A stretch of DNA of 37,100 bases, taken from Cyanobacteria bacterium SBLK (lineage in GTDB: Bacteria > Cyanobacteriota > Cyanobacteriia > Cyanobacteriales > Spirulinaceae). Every line of letters begins with the position of its first letter. Position 1 is the stretch's first letter. Positions 14,557 to 23,360 of the stretch are shown piece after piece. The notes below the pieces were generated by a model, which did no database searches, was not told the origin of the DNA, and worked only from the letters and a program-made list of their open reading frames with translations. The stretch is taken from positions 1 to 37,100 of the forward strand of contig JAGHZQ010000117.1 of assembly GCA_017746715.1 (NCBI GenBank). Reading direction: 5' to 3'. The position numbers and the translations under genes are program-made.

Positions 14557-14952
14557 ATGTTTTCAGTTAGCGATCGCGTGGCAATCCAAGAAGCACTGAA
14601 TCTCGATTTGGACGAGGTACGGGATGGTTCTGTCTTGGCGTTGTCGCTAACTGAAATTGAGAATCTTGATACAGAACTTGGGTCAAACAAAGAAGGAACA
14701 ATCAAGGCGATCTTAACCGAGCTACAGCAGATTAGTAACGATATTGTTGTTAATCAAAAGGATAGTAATTATGGCGTTGCAAGTTATCGCGTTGATGTTA
14801 AAGATGAGTACAGCAAGGCGATTGATTATGGTTCTTCTAATAGCTCGAGTACGGGCTTGAATGTAGGATTAATGGCTCGCAAGCAAGATTTGATTAATAG
14901 TTTGCGACGCGACTTGAGAATAGTAAGAGGGGGAAGGATTCCTTTGTCGTGA
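14557..14952 (+). CDS. head-tail connector-like protein, 131 aa
   Basis: The gene starts immediately after the HhH gene and overlaps the tail fibre start by 4 bases (GTGA). The protein (MFSVSDRVAIQEALNLDLDE) is helical with a Ser/Asn-rich loop (YGSSNSSSTGLNVGLM) and a basic C-terminal helix, a form and length typical of small connector or head-completion proteins located between capsid and tail genes. No family is recognised. Confidence 0.55.
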   Translation: MFSVSDRVAIQEALNLDLDEVRDGSVLALSLTEIENLDTELGSNKEGTIKAILTELQQISNDIVVNQKDSNYGVASYRVDVKDEYSKAIDYGSSNSSSTGLNVGLMARKQDLINSLRRDLRIVRGGRIPLS

Positions 14953-17675
14953 GCGTATTAACCAAGTCCCACACCCGCACAATCTCGACACAAACCGATT
15001 TTCATGTTGGGGTGCAGAAATTCGAGTCAGTCACGATTGAGATCAAGAACAATGGGGCGAGCGCGATCTCTTCAATCGTCACGGCAAGGCAAATTGACCC
15101 CGACCAAGAATATTACGATTACTTAACAATAAAAGCAGATTATCAAGATGCGGCAAAAGCAGTCTCCTACGGAGGCTCAAATATTTTCGATCTAATGCCC
15201 GCCGCGTCCGGATTCATTCAGTTGCCGTGTTCGGGATTTCACCGCTATCGACTGCGAATCACGCCTGTCGCTTCAACTACGATACGCCTCACAACTACGT
15301 TAAGCGACGAAATAGGTGCTCTCTCTAGCGGATCCTCTTCTTTTGTCACTGTTGCGGACGAAGCGGCGCGGTTAGCGATTGCCAGTCCCGACCCCAACAA
15401 ATTTTATCACCAACTTGATAACGATACGTATTGGAAGTGGAATGGATCGGCATGGGTGCAGACCAACCCATTTGGGAGCGGCGGGATTAGCACCGTTTTT
15501 GGTCGCACTGGCCCGAGTATATTCGCACAATCGGGAGATTACAGTAGCGCTCAAGTTTCCCACGACACGGGAAACGTAGAAGACAAACTAGACGAACTGG
15601 AAACCAACGGGGCAACCAATGCGAGCGCGATCGCAACTCTCCAAACTTCAGAAACCGCACAAGACGCTGCGATCGCGCTGAACGCCGCAAATATTACAGC
15701 CAATACCACAGCGATAACAGGGAATACCAATGCAATCTCGACACTTCAAGCGACTCAAGGCGCAACTGATGCAAGTCTGCAAAACCAAATCACAGCGAGC
15801 AATACAGATATCTTTAACCTGTTTGCAGCAGTAGCGGGAAAAGCCGATACAGTACACTCACACACCCTTGCTAATATCACTGATGCGGGGAACGTTGCGG
15901 GGTTGAATTATGGAACATTGCTTAATACCGCAGCAGGACAGCTTAACGTTGATTTTTCTCAAGTAGCCGAAACCCCGATTCTTGATAATACTGATGAATT
16001 TGTTATCAAGAAATCAGACGGAACGCACCGACGCATTACCAAAAGCAATTTATTCTCGCAAGTGCTTACTGGTGCGGGTTATGCGGGGATTGCAAGAGTA
16101 AATGGAGACGTACTTGAAGACAGAAACAACAACCCGATTACCGATGTAAATGGCTCAAGTGGGCGATGGTACTGGATCGGCACGGGCGGCACGGTCAATC
16201 TAGGCTCTGGCAATCTCGCGCTAGGGGTCTTTGACTTGATCGCCCATGACAACGGTGCTTATGACCACATCATTAACGACAATGCTATAACAGGGGTTGC
16301 GTCCTTTAACGGACGCACTGGTGTAATTGTCCCGACATTGGGAGACTACACTACCGACCTGATCGGTGACGACAGCACGGCAGGCAATGCCAATCTAACG
16401 CTTACTATTGACGCATTGCTCTCGCAACAGGCAACCAACACATCAGGAATCGCCACTAATACTGGAAATATCGCTACCAATACAGCAGCGATCGCAGCAA
16501 TTGACACCAGTAACAAAGTCACCAAAGGGGGCGATGACCAAGCGATCGTCGTTGGGACAAACACGGTTGACACTCTTGAACTCAAAACCGCAAACACGGG
16601 ACGGCTTTGGATAACAGGAAGCGGCAATGTCGGGTTTAAAGTCGCTAACCCGCAAACCGATTTTGACTTTGACGGTGGCGTGCGTTTCCGTAACCTCACA
16701 GAGCAAACAAGCTACACGCGATTCCCTGTTGTTGATACAAGCGGAAATTTTGGCTGGCGAGCGATCGCATATCTATTGCTGCGAAACGACCTTGCAACAC
16801 AAGCTGAGGCACAAAACGGAACAGACAATACGAAATGGATGTCCCCGTTGCGGGTCAAGGAGGCGATCGCAACTCAAGTTCAACAAGCGGTCACCATCCC
16901 ATTAGGGCAACCCGAGGGATTAATTATCTCTCGGGTTGACGGGACTACCTTACAATTCAACGCGGTTAACGGATTAAATCAAGCAATTATTCAATTCCCC
17001 AGTGGCGATCGCGAATGGGTTCGCTTGGCAAATAATTATTCCAAAACCTTATCCCCCTATGTTTTTGGACATAACAATGGAGGGCTGATTCCCGGAAATA
17101 CGGCTTCGGGATCGGAAGATATTTTTATCTGGTTGCTGGGAACAGATATTGGTTTTTCTAACGACGAAACGGGAGCTTCAATTGATGCTTGGAATCCCAA
17201 TATTGGCAAACGCTGCTTAGGAGTTTTATTGTTGTCAAATGGGCAAATTCCCGAATTTAATATGTCGGCTACCCGACATATTACAGCTAATTTCGAGCCG
17301 ATTTCTTACCCAATTTCTGTGCAAAATTGGAGCGATTATCCTCTTCCTTCTCTTCCTAACGGGAGCATAGAGTGCGATGTTTTAGTTCATCCGGGTTTCC
17401 CCGTTTCAGGCGGAGCTTTCACGATAAAAGTTTGCGATCCTTTGTCTGCTTCTTTTTTGTCGCTGGCATCTGGAGATGGGTTAAATATAAATTACAATGC
17501 CACAGTTAGCGCGGAAAATTACGAAGGATCGGGAGGATATCACACGCAAGTTATCTACTCTTTGCTAACAAAAAGTGGCAAAATATCTGCTTCTAAAAAC
17601 AATGCTATTAACTATCTAGATTCGAGTCATTACACTAAATTTTTACCGATTAAATATCGTTACAAGCAACAATGA
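14949..17675 (+). CDS. tail fibre-like protein, 908 aa
   Basis: Start GTG 14949. The first ~115 residues are a beta-sandwich-like domain. Tail fibre marks follow: VFGRTGPSIFAQSGDY and a second copy, FNGRTGVIVPTLGDYT; a Thr/Asn/Ala-rich coiled coil (NASAIATLQTSETAQDAA...); HSHTLANITDAG; another short coiled coil (NTSGIATNTGNIATNTAA); and AEAQNGTDNTKWMSPLRV, found in many phage fibres. The last 250 residues are likely a receptor-binding or attachment domain of unknown fold. Unusually, it lies between head connectors and small tail genes instead of after the tape measure. It would form trimeric fibres that bind the host surface. Confidence 0.82.
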   Translation: MSVLTKSHTRTISTQTDFHVGVQKFESVTIEIKNNGASAISSIVTARQIDPDQEYYDYLTIKADYQDAAKAVSYGGSNIFDLMPAASGFIQLPCSGFHRYRLRITPVASTTIRLTTTLSDEIGALSSGSSSFVTVADEAARLAIASPDPNKFYHQLDNDTYWKWNGSAWVQTNPFGSGGISTVFGRTGPSIFAQSGDYSSAQVSHDTGNVEDKLDELETNGATNASAIATLQTSETAQDAAIALNAANITANTTAITGNTNAISTLQATQGATDASLQNQITASNTDIFNLFAAVAGKADTVHSHTLANITDAGNVAGLNYGTLLNTAAGQLNVDFSQVAETPILDNTDEFVIKKSDGTHRRITKSNLFSQVLTGAGYAGIARVNGDVLEDRNNNPITDVNGSSGRWYWIGTGGTVNLGSGNLALGVFDLIAHDNGAYDHIINDNAITGVASFNGRTGVIVPTLGDYTTDLIGDDSTAGNANLTLTIDALLSQQATNTSGIATNTGNIATNTAAIAAIDTSNKVTKGGDDQAIVVGTNTVDTLELKTANTGRLWITGSGNVGFKVANPQTDFDFDGGVRFRNLTEQTSYTRFPVVDTSGNFGWRAIAYLLLRNDLATQAEAQNGTDNTKWMSPLRVKEAIATQVQQAVTIPLGQPEGLIISRVDGTTLQFNAVNGLNQAIIQFPSGDREWVRLANNYSKTLSPYVFGHNNGGLIPGNTASGSEDIFIWLLGTDIGFSNDETGASIDAWNPNIGKRCLGVLLLSNGQIPEFNMSATRHITANFEPISYPISVQNWSDYPLPSLPNGSIECDVLVHPGFPVSGGAFTIKVCDPLSASFLSLASGDGLNINYNATVSAENYEGSGGYHTQVIYSLLTKSGKISASKNNAINYLDSSHYTKFLPIKYRYKQQ

Positions 17676-18259
17676 AAAATATATACAGAAATCGACAATA
17701 CCCCGATTGCTGGAGAGAGTTTCCTCCAGTCCGCTCGGATACTGGAACAATAGATACAAAAGAATGGGAAGAATTAGAAGTTGGGGAAAATTTTGTTCCT
17801 CCTCAAAAATCTACTGCGATTGTGCCAGATTTTGACACTTTCCGAAAAAGCCTTCGGAAAGTTATTGAAAATATTTTGAATGCGATCGCACCGATTAACC
17901 CGACACGAAAAGACGACATTCGCGATGCTTTTCGCGATCGTGATTTGCTTTCATTAATCGAGCTTTGGAATCTCACAATTGATGAAATTTCAAAATTCGA
18001 TGCGGCGCTAAGTTTTGTCAATCCAGAAACGGGAAAAACGCGGAGTCAGATATTTTTAGAGTCGGCAAGAGATAATGGCGTTCCTTTGGGAATTAATGAC
18101 AACCGCAAGATTTTTTCTCTTCTTTATCGAGAGAATTTGGAGCGATCCGAACTTCAAGAAATTTTGGGGGAGTTGCGCGATCGGGGATTGACCGAAATTA
18201 ATTTGACGGTTTCTAATGATGAATTAGCGGTCGAATTGCGAAAACTTTCGGGAAGTTAG
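17672..18259 (+). CDS. hypothetical protein, 195 aa
   Basis: The gene overlaps the fibre stop by 4 bases (ATGA). The protein begins MKNIYRNRQYPDCWREFPPV and then has charged helical regions, including FDTFRKSLRKVIENILNAI and RKDDIRDAFRDRDLLSLIEL, with no membrane segment. It resembles small, helical proteins coded behind fibres, such as fibre-assembly chaperones, but I cannot place it in a family. Confidence 0.6.
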   Translation: MKNIYRNRQYPDCWREFPPVRSDTGTIDTKEWEELEVGENFVPPQKSTAIVPDFDTFRKSLRKVIENILNAIAPINPTRKDDIRDAFRDRDLLSLIELWNLTIDEISKFDAALSFVNPETGKTRSQIFLESARDNGVPLGINDNRKIFSLLYRENLERSELQEILGELRDRGLTEINLTVSNDELAVELRKLSGS

Positions 18260-18261
18260 AC

Positions 18262-18651
18262 ATGGAGGAAATCACAAAAAGCCTACTAGATATGTGCGCC
18301 AAAAGCACAACCCAAAACAAGCATTTTCTTTATCAAAACAATTCCACCGTACCGATGGAGAACCCCGCTCACGCTCAATATCCCGAAATCGGCGGGCAAT
18401 ACCCCATCGTGCAACAAGTCGATATCGAAAAATCCGATGGGCTGAATTTGATTCGAGGGGCAACGGAAAAGACCGAGCTTTATGAGATTAAAATAGTGGG
18501 AGGAACTGCGCCTCCTTTGGATGTCAATTATCATATTTCCCTTGATAGAGGTACGACCAAATTCAAGGTTGTTGCAAGCGATCGCGAAGGGAAATTGGGC
18601 GGGGTATTATGGCGATTAATTGCGAAAGATAACTCCAGTAATGCCGTGTGA
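18262..18651 (+). CDS. hypothetical protein, 129 aa
   Basis: It starts 2 bases after the previous stop and overlaps an alternative start of the next gene by 4 bases. The sequence (MEEITKSLLDMCAKSTTQNK) continues with YPEIGGQYPIVQQVDIEKSD and beta-rich stretches (YEIKIVGGTAPPLDVNYHI), suggesting a small beta-sheet virion protein. No family is recognised; context is the connector/tail block. Confidence 0.55.
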   Translation: MEEITKSLLDMCAKSTTQNKHFLYQNNSTVPMENPAHAQYPEIGGQYPIVQQVDIEKSDGLNLIRGATEKTELYEIKIVGGTAPPLDVNYHISLDRGTTKFKVVASDREGKLGGVLWRLIAKDNSSNAV

Positions 18652-18695
18652 ACTACCTCTTGCTTTGCGTAGCAAGCAAGAGAAGAACTCCGCCA

Positions 18696-19157
18696 ATGCC
18701 GTTTAAACTAGCGGTCAGCAATGACCTGAAAAATACCTCAAAATCTCTTCTGAGCGCTTACAAACGCGCTTTGAAAGCAGAAGCCAGAGGGTTGCAAGCC
18801 GAACTCGAACGATTATCCCCCAAAGGTGTATCGGGCGGTCTGAAAGGTGGTTGGATTGTGGCGGTTACAGGGACTACCCTGCGAATCTCCCACAAGGATA
18901 AAGCCGCAGAGTTTAAGATTCGAGGTCGCGGTCCCGGCAAACAGCCCCCCATGAGCAAGCAGTTTGTGGCGTGGGCAAGACAGCAAGGGATTCCTCCTTT
19001 CGCTGTCGCCAAGCATATTGCAGAAAAAGGGACGGCGAGATGGCGATCGCGGAAAAATTTCCTCGGTCTGAGGCGAGATGGAAGTCTAGAGCCGAGTTCG
19101 CCAATTATGAAGCGATTTCGTAAAATAGAGAAAATTATGGAGAAACTCGTGCTGTGA
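18696..19157 (+). CDS. HK97 gp10-like tail component, 153 aa
   Basis: I chose ATG 18696 (MPFKLAVSNDLKNTSKSLLS) over the upstream GTG 18648, whose extra residues are unlike protein. The layout is a helical N-terminus (AYKRALKAEARGLQAELE), a short strand region (GGWIVAVTGTTLRISH), then R-G-P-rich loops and a basic C-terminus (RFRKIEKIMEKLVL). A gp10-like protein with a helical start and the 'P...G.LK..w' block matches this form, and these proteins sit in the connector region. The half-palindrome AGAACTCCGCC lies just before the start. Confidence 0.55.
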   Translation: MPFKLAVSNDLKNTSKSLLSAYKRALKAEARGLQAELERLSPKGVSGGLKGGWIVAVTGTTLRISHKDKAAEFKIRGRGPGKQPPMSKQFVAWARQQGIPPFAVAKHIAEKGTARWRSRKNFLGLRRDGSLEPSSPIMKRFRKIEKIMEKLVL

Positions 19158-19531
19158 ACGAAACAAAAGTTACGGAATGTAATTTTCAAAATATTCAAGT
19201 ACGAGTTGATTTGTTCTGGCTGAATCATCCAGATATCAACCATTTTTCGGTTGAGTTAATTGGAGTCGCTAACGAAAAACTGTGCGGAATCGCGTTCCCT
19301 TGTTATTCAAAAAAAAACGCGATGGAGCTTTTGAGGATTTTGCGTCCCTTTTCGTGGGGAAAAACAATTGTCACAAGTCAAATAACCGAAACAAAAGAAC
19401 GCTATGTAATACTGCAAAATGAGAAGAGAACGGTATTTGTGAAAGGAGGAACAAGGTTGATAAACGGAAAAGCATTCCCTCAGACTCTCTCTTGCTCCGT
19501 GCTAGAAAAAAACAATGCCACCACCACTTAG
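19154..19531 (+). CDS. hypothetical protein, 125 aa
   Basis: Start GTG 19154 overlaps the previous stop. The protein (MNETKVTECNFQNIQVRVDL) is beta-rich with two short helical stretches (YSKKNAMELLRILRPF) and a lysine-rich end; its last 17 bases overlap the next gene. No family is recognised. It lies in the connector/tail set. Confidence 0.5.
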   Translation: MNETKVTECNFQNIQVRVDLFWLNHPDINHFSVELIGVANEKLCGIAFPCYSKKNAMELLRILRPFSWGKTIVTSQITETKERYVILQNEKRTVFVKGGTRLINGKAFPQTLSCSVLEKNNATTT

Positions 19532-20018
19532 CTTTCGGGGAGAAGTTGTCCCCTCTCTCGCCGCGCATCTCAAAACCGAATCCACGGCAATTGGCGAGCC
19601 GGACATGGAATGGCTGCCCCAAATCGAACTCGAACCCGGAGGCAGTCCGATTGGCGGGATTTCCCGCATCATTGAGGAAAACGAAACAGGTTCTCGGACA
19701 ATGCTGCCATTTACCATCCACGTGGCGATCGCGTGGCTATCTTCTGGCAACCCTATCGAACGGGAAAGGGAAGCGGGAAATTGGGGGAACTGGTTGAGCA
19801 GTATCGCCATGTCCAAGCTCAGGCGCAAGGGGGTTGGGGTGACAGTAGAACAAAATACTGCTGTATTATTAGAGGGGGTAAAATTCCTCCGAGAAGAATT
19901 TCCGACCTACGAGACCAATCAAGACGGACTCTGCACCTGTCGGATCGAGCAGGTTTATCTCTGGCGCGGGTTCGAGGAAGTCGCCGGGGGAATTGAGGAT
20001 ACTTATTTTGGGATGTAA
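19515..20018 (+). CDS. tail terminator-like protein, 167 aa
   Basis: ATG 19515 gives MPPPLSFRGEVVPSLAAHLK. Helical and beta stretches alternate: LPFTIHVAIAWLSSGNPI, VGVTVEQNTAVLLEGVKF, and a C-terminal CRIEQVYLWRGFEE. Length, position after a gp10-like gene and the alpha/beta layout fit the tail-terminator or head-tail joining family (HK97 gp10 and lambda U order), but no signature is visible. A role in closing the tail tube is probable only from context. Confidence 0.5.
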   Translation: MPPPLSFRGEVVPSLAAHLKTESTAIGEPDMEWLPQIELEPGGSPIGGISRIIEENETGSRTMLPFTIHVAIAWLSSGNPIEREREAGNWGNWLSSIAMSKLRRKGVGVTVEQNTAVLLEGVKFLREEFPTYETNQDGLCTCRIEQVYLWRGFEEVAGGIEDTYFGM

Positions 20019-20047
20019 ACCATGGCTTGCACCTCATATCAAAAACT

Positions 20048-20061
20048 GGCGAAATTCCGCC
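20048..20061. repeat. dispersed palindrome copy (GGCGAAATTCCGCC)
   Basis: One base differs from perfect symmetry. It lies in the short gap between 19515-20018 and the gene at 20092. Confidence 0.6.
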
Positions 20062-20091
20062 TGCAATTATTACTTCCAGTACTTATTAAAC

Positions 20092-20361
20092 ATGACCAAG
20101 CTAATCCCGCTCGATCGCTACCCAGAAGATTCAGAAAGTCCGCCTCCCGGATCGGTCTGCGATCTAGGTGACGGGCTGCTCTATTGTTGTCCCGGTTGCG
20201 GGGAAAAGAGTTATCTAAACACTTCCGATCCGCAACTCCCGCCTTACTGGGCGCGATCGGGCGACTTGCAAAATCTAACTCTTTCCCCTTCTATTTATCA
20301 CAAACATGGTTGTGGTTGGCATGGATGGTTGAGAAACGGAGAATTTGTTGGATGCGATTAA
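20092..20361 (+). CDS. DUF6527-like zinc-binding protein, 89 aa
   Basis: I use ATG 20092 (MTKLIPLDRYPEDSESPPPG) because the upstream open frame crosses the palindromic repeat. The body has CCPGCGEKSYL, a CxxC-type zinc site, then W-rich LPPYWARSGDLQNLTLSPSI and the C-terminal CGWHGWLRNGEFVGC. This combination ('LTLxPSI...CGWHGxLxxG') matches the small DUF6527 family as I remember it, common in phage genomes. The function is unknown; a metal-binding accessory role is likely. It overlaps the next small frame by 10 bases. Confidence 0.68.
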   Translation: MTKLIPLDRYPEDSESPPPGSVCDLGDGLLYCCPGCGEKSYLNTSDPQLPPYWARSGDLQNLTLSPSIYHKHGCGWHGWLRNGEFVGCD

Positions 20362-20471
20362 GCCAATTAAAAGAGGAAGAGATCCTAACTTATTCTGTGT
20401 CGAGATATTATTTCGGCATTAATTTAGGGCTGGCGATCGCGCAATATCGCAACCAAACTAGCAAGGAATGA
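20352..20471 (+). CDS. small hypothetical protein, 39 aa
   Basis: ATG 20352 starts MRLSQLKEEEILTYSVSRYY and the frame ends at TGA 20469-20471, overlapping the next ATG as ATGA. The overlap at both ends and the protein-like sequence support a real gene, though it is short. In some tail operons a small protein of this size precedes the hub gene. No family is recognised. Confidence 0.45.
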   Translation: MRLSQLKEEEILTYSVSRYYFGINLGLAIAQYRNQTSKE

Positions 20472-23338
20472 TCCGCGTCCCCCTTGCCACTGGAGATTTA
20501 ACCCACGACCTCGAAGCGACGGGCAAGCTGAAATTGTCGCGAGAACTCGAGGGACATCTGGTGCTAGATGGGAGCGCCCGAAACGGCAATTCTCAGTACG
20601 GATTCCAATGCACCAGAGCCAATTACGCGGCAATGCGATCGCAACTCAAAAAAGGAACCACCGTCACCATCTTCGGCAAACAATGGCGCATTGCCGGATT
20701 GCAAGTCACCGAACGCCACAGATACCAGAATGATATCTTCATCAAAATCGAACTGGTCTCGCCCCTCGCGCCCTTCGACAGCGAGATTGTAAATCAACGG
20801 TGCTACTTGGATGCTCCCACCGATATATCGGGGATGTTAGAAAAAGGGATTCTCACGCTCTCTTCACTGGTTACCTACACCGGACTCAATCCTTACCGAA
20901 TCCCCTTCGGCATCCCAGATGACGAGCTACGAGTCACCCCGAGAGAATTGCTGGAAAAATACAAGCGGCGACTGCACGCTGACGGGGGATTCATTTACTG
21001 GGGCGGGACGCAGCCGGAGTTCCGAGCATGGGGACGAACGCCCGTACGATCGCTTGCCGATGCAGACTTTCTCACCCTAAACGACGAAACAACGTGGGAC
21101 GAACCGGGGCAGGGCGCAGAGGTAAACGGGGTGCAGTTGGTGAAAGAAGTGGTGCATCTAGAGTTTGTCCCCGATAGCGAGGCATCGGGGGAAGTGAAAT
21201 ATGATGAGTGCAAAACCTTTGTAGAAGGAGAAGACGCGGACACGGTTTATCCGGGAGAATATTTTGATGACGATTTTCGCGGGTCGAGTATTTACTTTGA
21301 CAATGGCGGACTTACCAAAACCCGCATCACTCGTCATGTTTGCAACGGAGAAAAGGTTTGGGAGCGCTTTGAGAAATACGGGTTTGTTGGCAACAGTTTT
21401 GGCACGGGAAACGTAGCGGGGCAGCAGGGTAGCTATCAGGTGGTGGCATCGGGTTCTTCTGGCGACGGGCTTGAATACAAAATCGTATTCCGTTCGGCTT
21501 CAAACTTTGTAAAGTGGTGGGAAAAAGTAGAGGATAAAACCGAGTATTATAGATGGAATGAAATTGACAACTATTTAGATGTTATTGATGTAAAAGGCTG
21601 GCTTCTGTATCGAGGCAAAAAAGAGTCAGATAGTGTTGAAGCGATTAACGCGGAGTTGAAGCGACTCAAGGCAATCAATGAAGGAGATACGGAAGAAGCT
21701 GTCAAGCAGTTGGAGATTCGCAAACTTTATTCAATATTTTACAAACAAGATATTGAAGATGCTACTGAGTGGGAAACCGACTATTTAGGCAATCGTTATC
21801 GAGATATTCATCCCACCAAAACCAATCCTTACAAATTCGCCAAGCGAGAGCAGAGGAAAAGCGATTTTCTTGTCAGAAAACCCGACCCCGAGCAAGAAGA
21901 GGATAGCGAAGCAATTATTACCATTGGCAAGCGCTATGAAAAGGATGCAAAGGTCAATATTCTTGCTCCGACCAGTCGAGGCGATTTGCGACCGCTGGAA
22001 ACTTACGTCGAAAGCCTCAGAGAAAGCAACGCGGAGGGAGACGGACTTAAAGACAGGATCGAAGTTCACCCAGAAGTCCAAAAAACAGGCCGACCGAGCG
22101 AACATCGACGGCGGGAGTGGTATGGATGGGGGCGGAGTGCCGTTCCTGCCGAATTGCTAGTTGAGGAAAGCGACGATACCCTGATACTAGACTCACCCAA
22201 TACGGGTTACACCGATACAGATCCGCCACTGGGAACGTGGAGTAGTCCGGGCATTGTCAAGAAGTCCGATGCGAAAGCCGCGATGGAACTGGAGTTGTCT
22301 ATCGAAAATACTAAGGTTTGCAGGACGACCGCGATTAAAGTTCCTGCGACGATGGATTGGGAGGAAGGGGATTTGCTGGCAGCGCGGGGAGAGCTGTTCG
22401 TGATTCTCTCCATCGAAATTGAGTTTGAAATCCGAAAGACCGAGGCGATTGCGGAAACGATGGATGTCAAAATCGGGAAATTAGTCGCTTTCGGATCTAC
22501 TTATGTCGCCTCTCATGCGGCATGGCAGCAGGCTTATGACGACTACATTGCCCTTTATCCGACTTCGATATTTCCCCCCGCACCAGCTCCTGCCACAGAA
22601 GTTCCTGCTGTCGAGCAAATCGAGATTTCCTACAACACGCCTCCTGACCCCTCCAATCTTGCTTTTGCGGGCTTGGATGTAGAAATTGCCGAGTTCGTTT
22701 TTCAGCCTACCGATAGCGCCGAGATAGGGTACGAGGGGTTGGGAGCGCCGTTGATTTTTTACCAAGCAACAGATTCGTTTAACTTTGCTTTTCTCAGTCG
22801 TGCGGTGATTTTTGATTATCGCGCTACCGCTACGGTTGACCTTAAGTACAGGGGATTGGGGGCTGCGATCTCGACGATTCCTTTCTCTGCCACGGATTCC
22901 GTCTCGCTTGCTTTTGAGGGACAGGACACCGAGATTGGGGAAATTGTTGTTCGGGCGATCGATTCCAGTGCGATCGCTTTTGGGGGAGTGGGGGTAGAGA
23001 TTTCTGGGTTGACAGCGCTTGCAACGAATTCGGCTAACTTGGGATTTGAAGGAATGGGGGTGGAAGTAGGAGAGATTGCGATACGACTAACGGGTAGCGC
23101 GGGAGTTGATTTTGAGGGATTGGGGGTGGAAGCTGGTGCGATTGTTTTCCTGACTACCGATTCTGGGGCGATCGGCTTTGAGGGATTGGGGGTTGAAGCT
23201 GGGGAGCTGGCAGCACTGGCGATCGGGTTTGCTACTATTCCTTACGAAGGAGAGGGGGCTGAAGTTAGGGAAATTGTTGTTCGGGCGACGGATAGCTGCG
23301 CGATCGCTTTTCAAGGCATGGGGGCTGAGATTGCCTGA
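20468..23338 (+). CDS. large tail protein with 22-residue C-terminal repeats
   Basis: This 956-residue protein begins MIRVPLATGDLTHDLEATGK. The N-terminal ~200 residues are beta-rich (including GLNPYRIPFGIPDDELRVTP) like the first domain of tail hub or baseplate proteins. The middle has coil segments (VEAINAELKRLKAINEGDTE) and charged linkers (EQEEDSEAIITIGKRYEKDA). From about residue 716 come 22-residue repeats of the form E-x-G-E-I-V-x-x-A-T-D-S-x-x-I-x-F-E-G-x-G. No catalytic motif is seen. It is probably a structural protein of the tail tip or a spike; it ends just before the convergent tape measure gene. Confidence 0.65.
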   Translation: MIRVPLATGDLTHDLEATGKLKLSRELEGHLVLDGSARNGNSQYGFQCTRANYAAMRSQLKKGTTVTIFGKQWRIAGLQVTERHRYQNDIFIKIELVSPLAPFDSEIVNQRCYLDAPTDISGMLEKGILTLSSLVTYTGLNPYRIPFGIPDDELRVTPRELLEKYKRRLHADGGFIYWGGTQPEFRAWGRTPVRSLADADFLTLNDETTWDEPGQGAEVNGVQLVKEVVHLEFVPDSEASGEVKYDECKTFVEGEDADTVYPGEYFDDDFRGSSIYFDNGGLTKTRITRHVCNGEKVWERFEKYGFVGNSFGTGNVAGQQGSYQVVASGSSGDGLEYKIVFRSASNFVKWWEKVEDKTEYYRWNEIDNYLDVIDVKGWLLYRGKKESDSVEAINAELKRLKAINEGDTEEAVKQLEIRKLYSIFYKQDIEDATEWETDYLGNRYRDIHPTKTNPYKFAKREQRKSDFLVRKPDPEQEEDSEAIITIGKRYEKDAKVNILAPTSRGDLRPLETYVESLRESNAEGDGLKDRIEVHPEVQKTGRPSEHRRREWYGWGRSAVPAELLVEESDDTLILDSPNTGYTDTDPPLGTWSSPGIVKKSDAKAAMELELSIENTKVCRTTAIKVPATMDWEEGDLLAARGELFVILSIEIEFEIRKTEAIAETMDVKIGKLVAFGSTYVASHAAWQQAYDDYIALYPTSIFPPAPAPATEVPAVEQIEISYNTPPDPSNLAFAGLDVEIAEFVFQPTDSAEIGYEGLGAPLIFYQATDSFNFAFLSRAVIFDYRATATVDLKYRGLGAAISTIPFSATDSVSLAFEGQDTEIGEIVVRAIDSSAIAFGGVGVEISGLTALATNSANLGFEGMGVEVGEIAIRLTGSAGVDFEGLGVEAGAIVFLTTDSGAIGFEGLGVEAGELAALAIGFATIPYEGEGAEVREIVVRATDSCAIAFQGMGAEIA
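22613..23335 (+). repeat. about 11 imperfect 66-bp coding repeats
   Basis: The repeats encode about 22-residue units, each with a TDS-like turn, a short hydrophobic strand and a G-rich loop (for example EVREIVVRATDSCAIAFQGM). The last six are most regular; earlier ones are shortened or degenerate. Unequal crossing-over could change copy number. Confidence 0.75.
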
Positions 23339-23344
23339 GAATCC

Positions 23345-23358
23345 GGCGAGATTCCGCC
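23345..23358. terminator. dispersed palindrome copy between convergent genes
   Basis: GGCGAGATTCCGCC lies in the 22-base gap between the convergent genes at 20468-23338 and 23361-28853, where it may serve as a terminator for both. There is no long T-tract. Confidence 0.5.
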
Positions 23359-23360
23359 AG

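Noticed and set aside
22613..23335. 66-base repeats as a CRISPR array
   Set aside because: The units are contiguous, diverged, coding and lack constant direct repeats and spacers.
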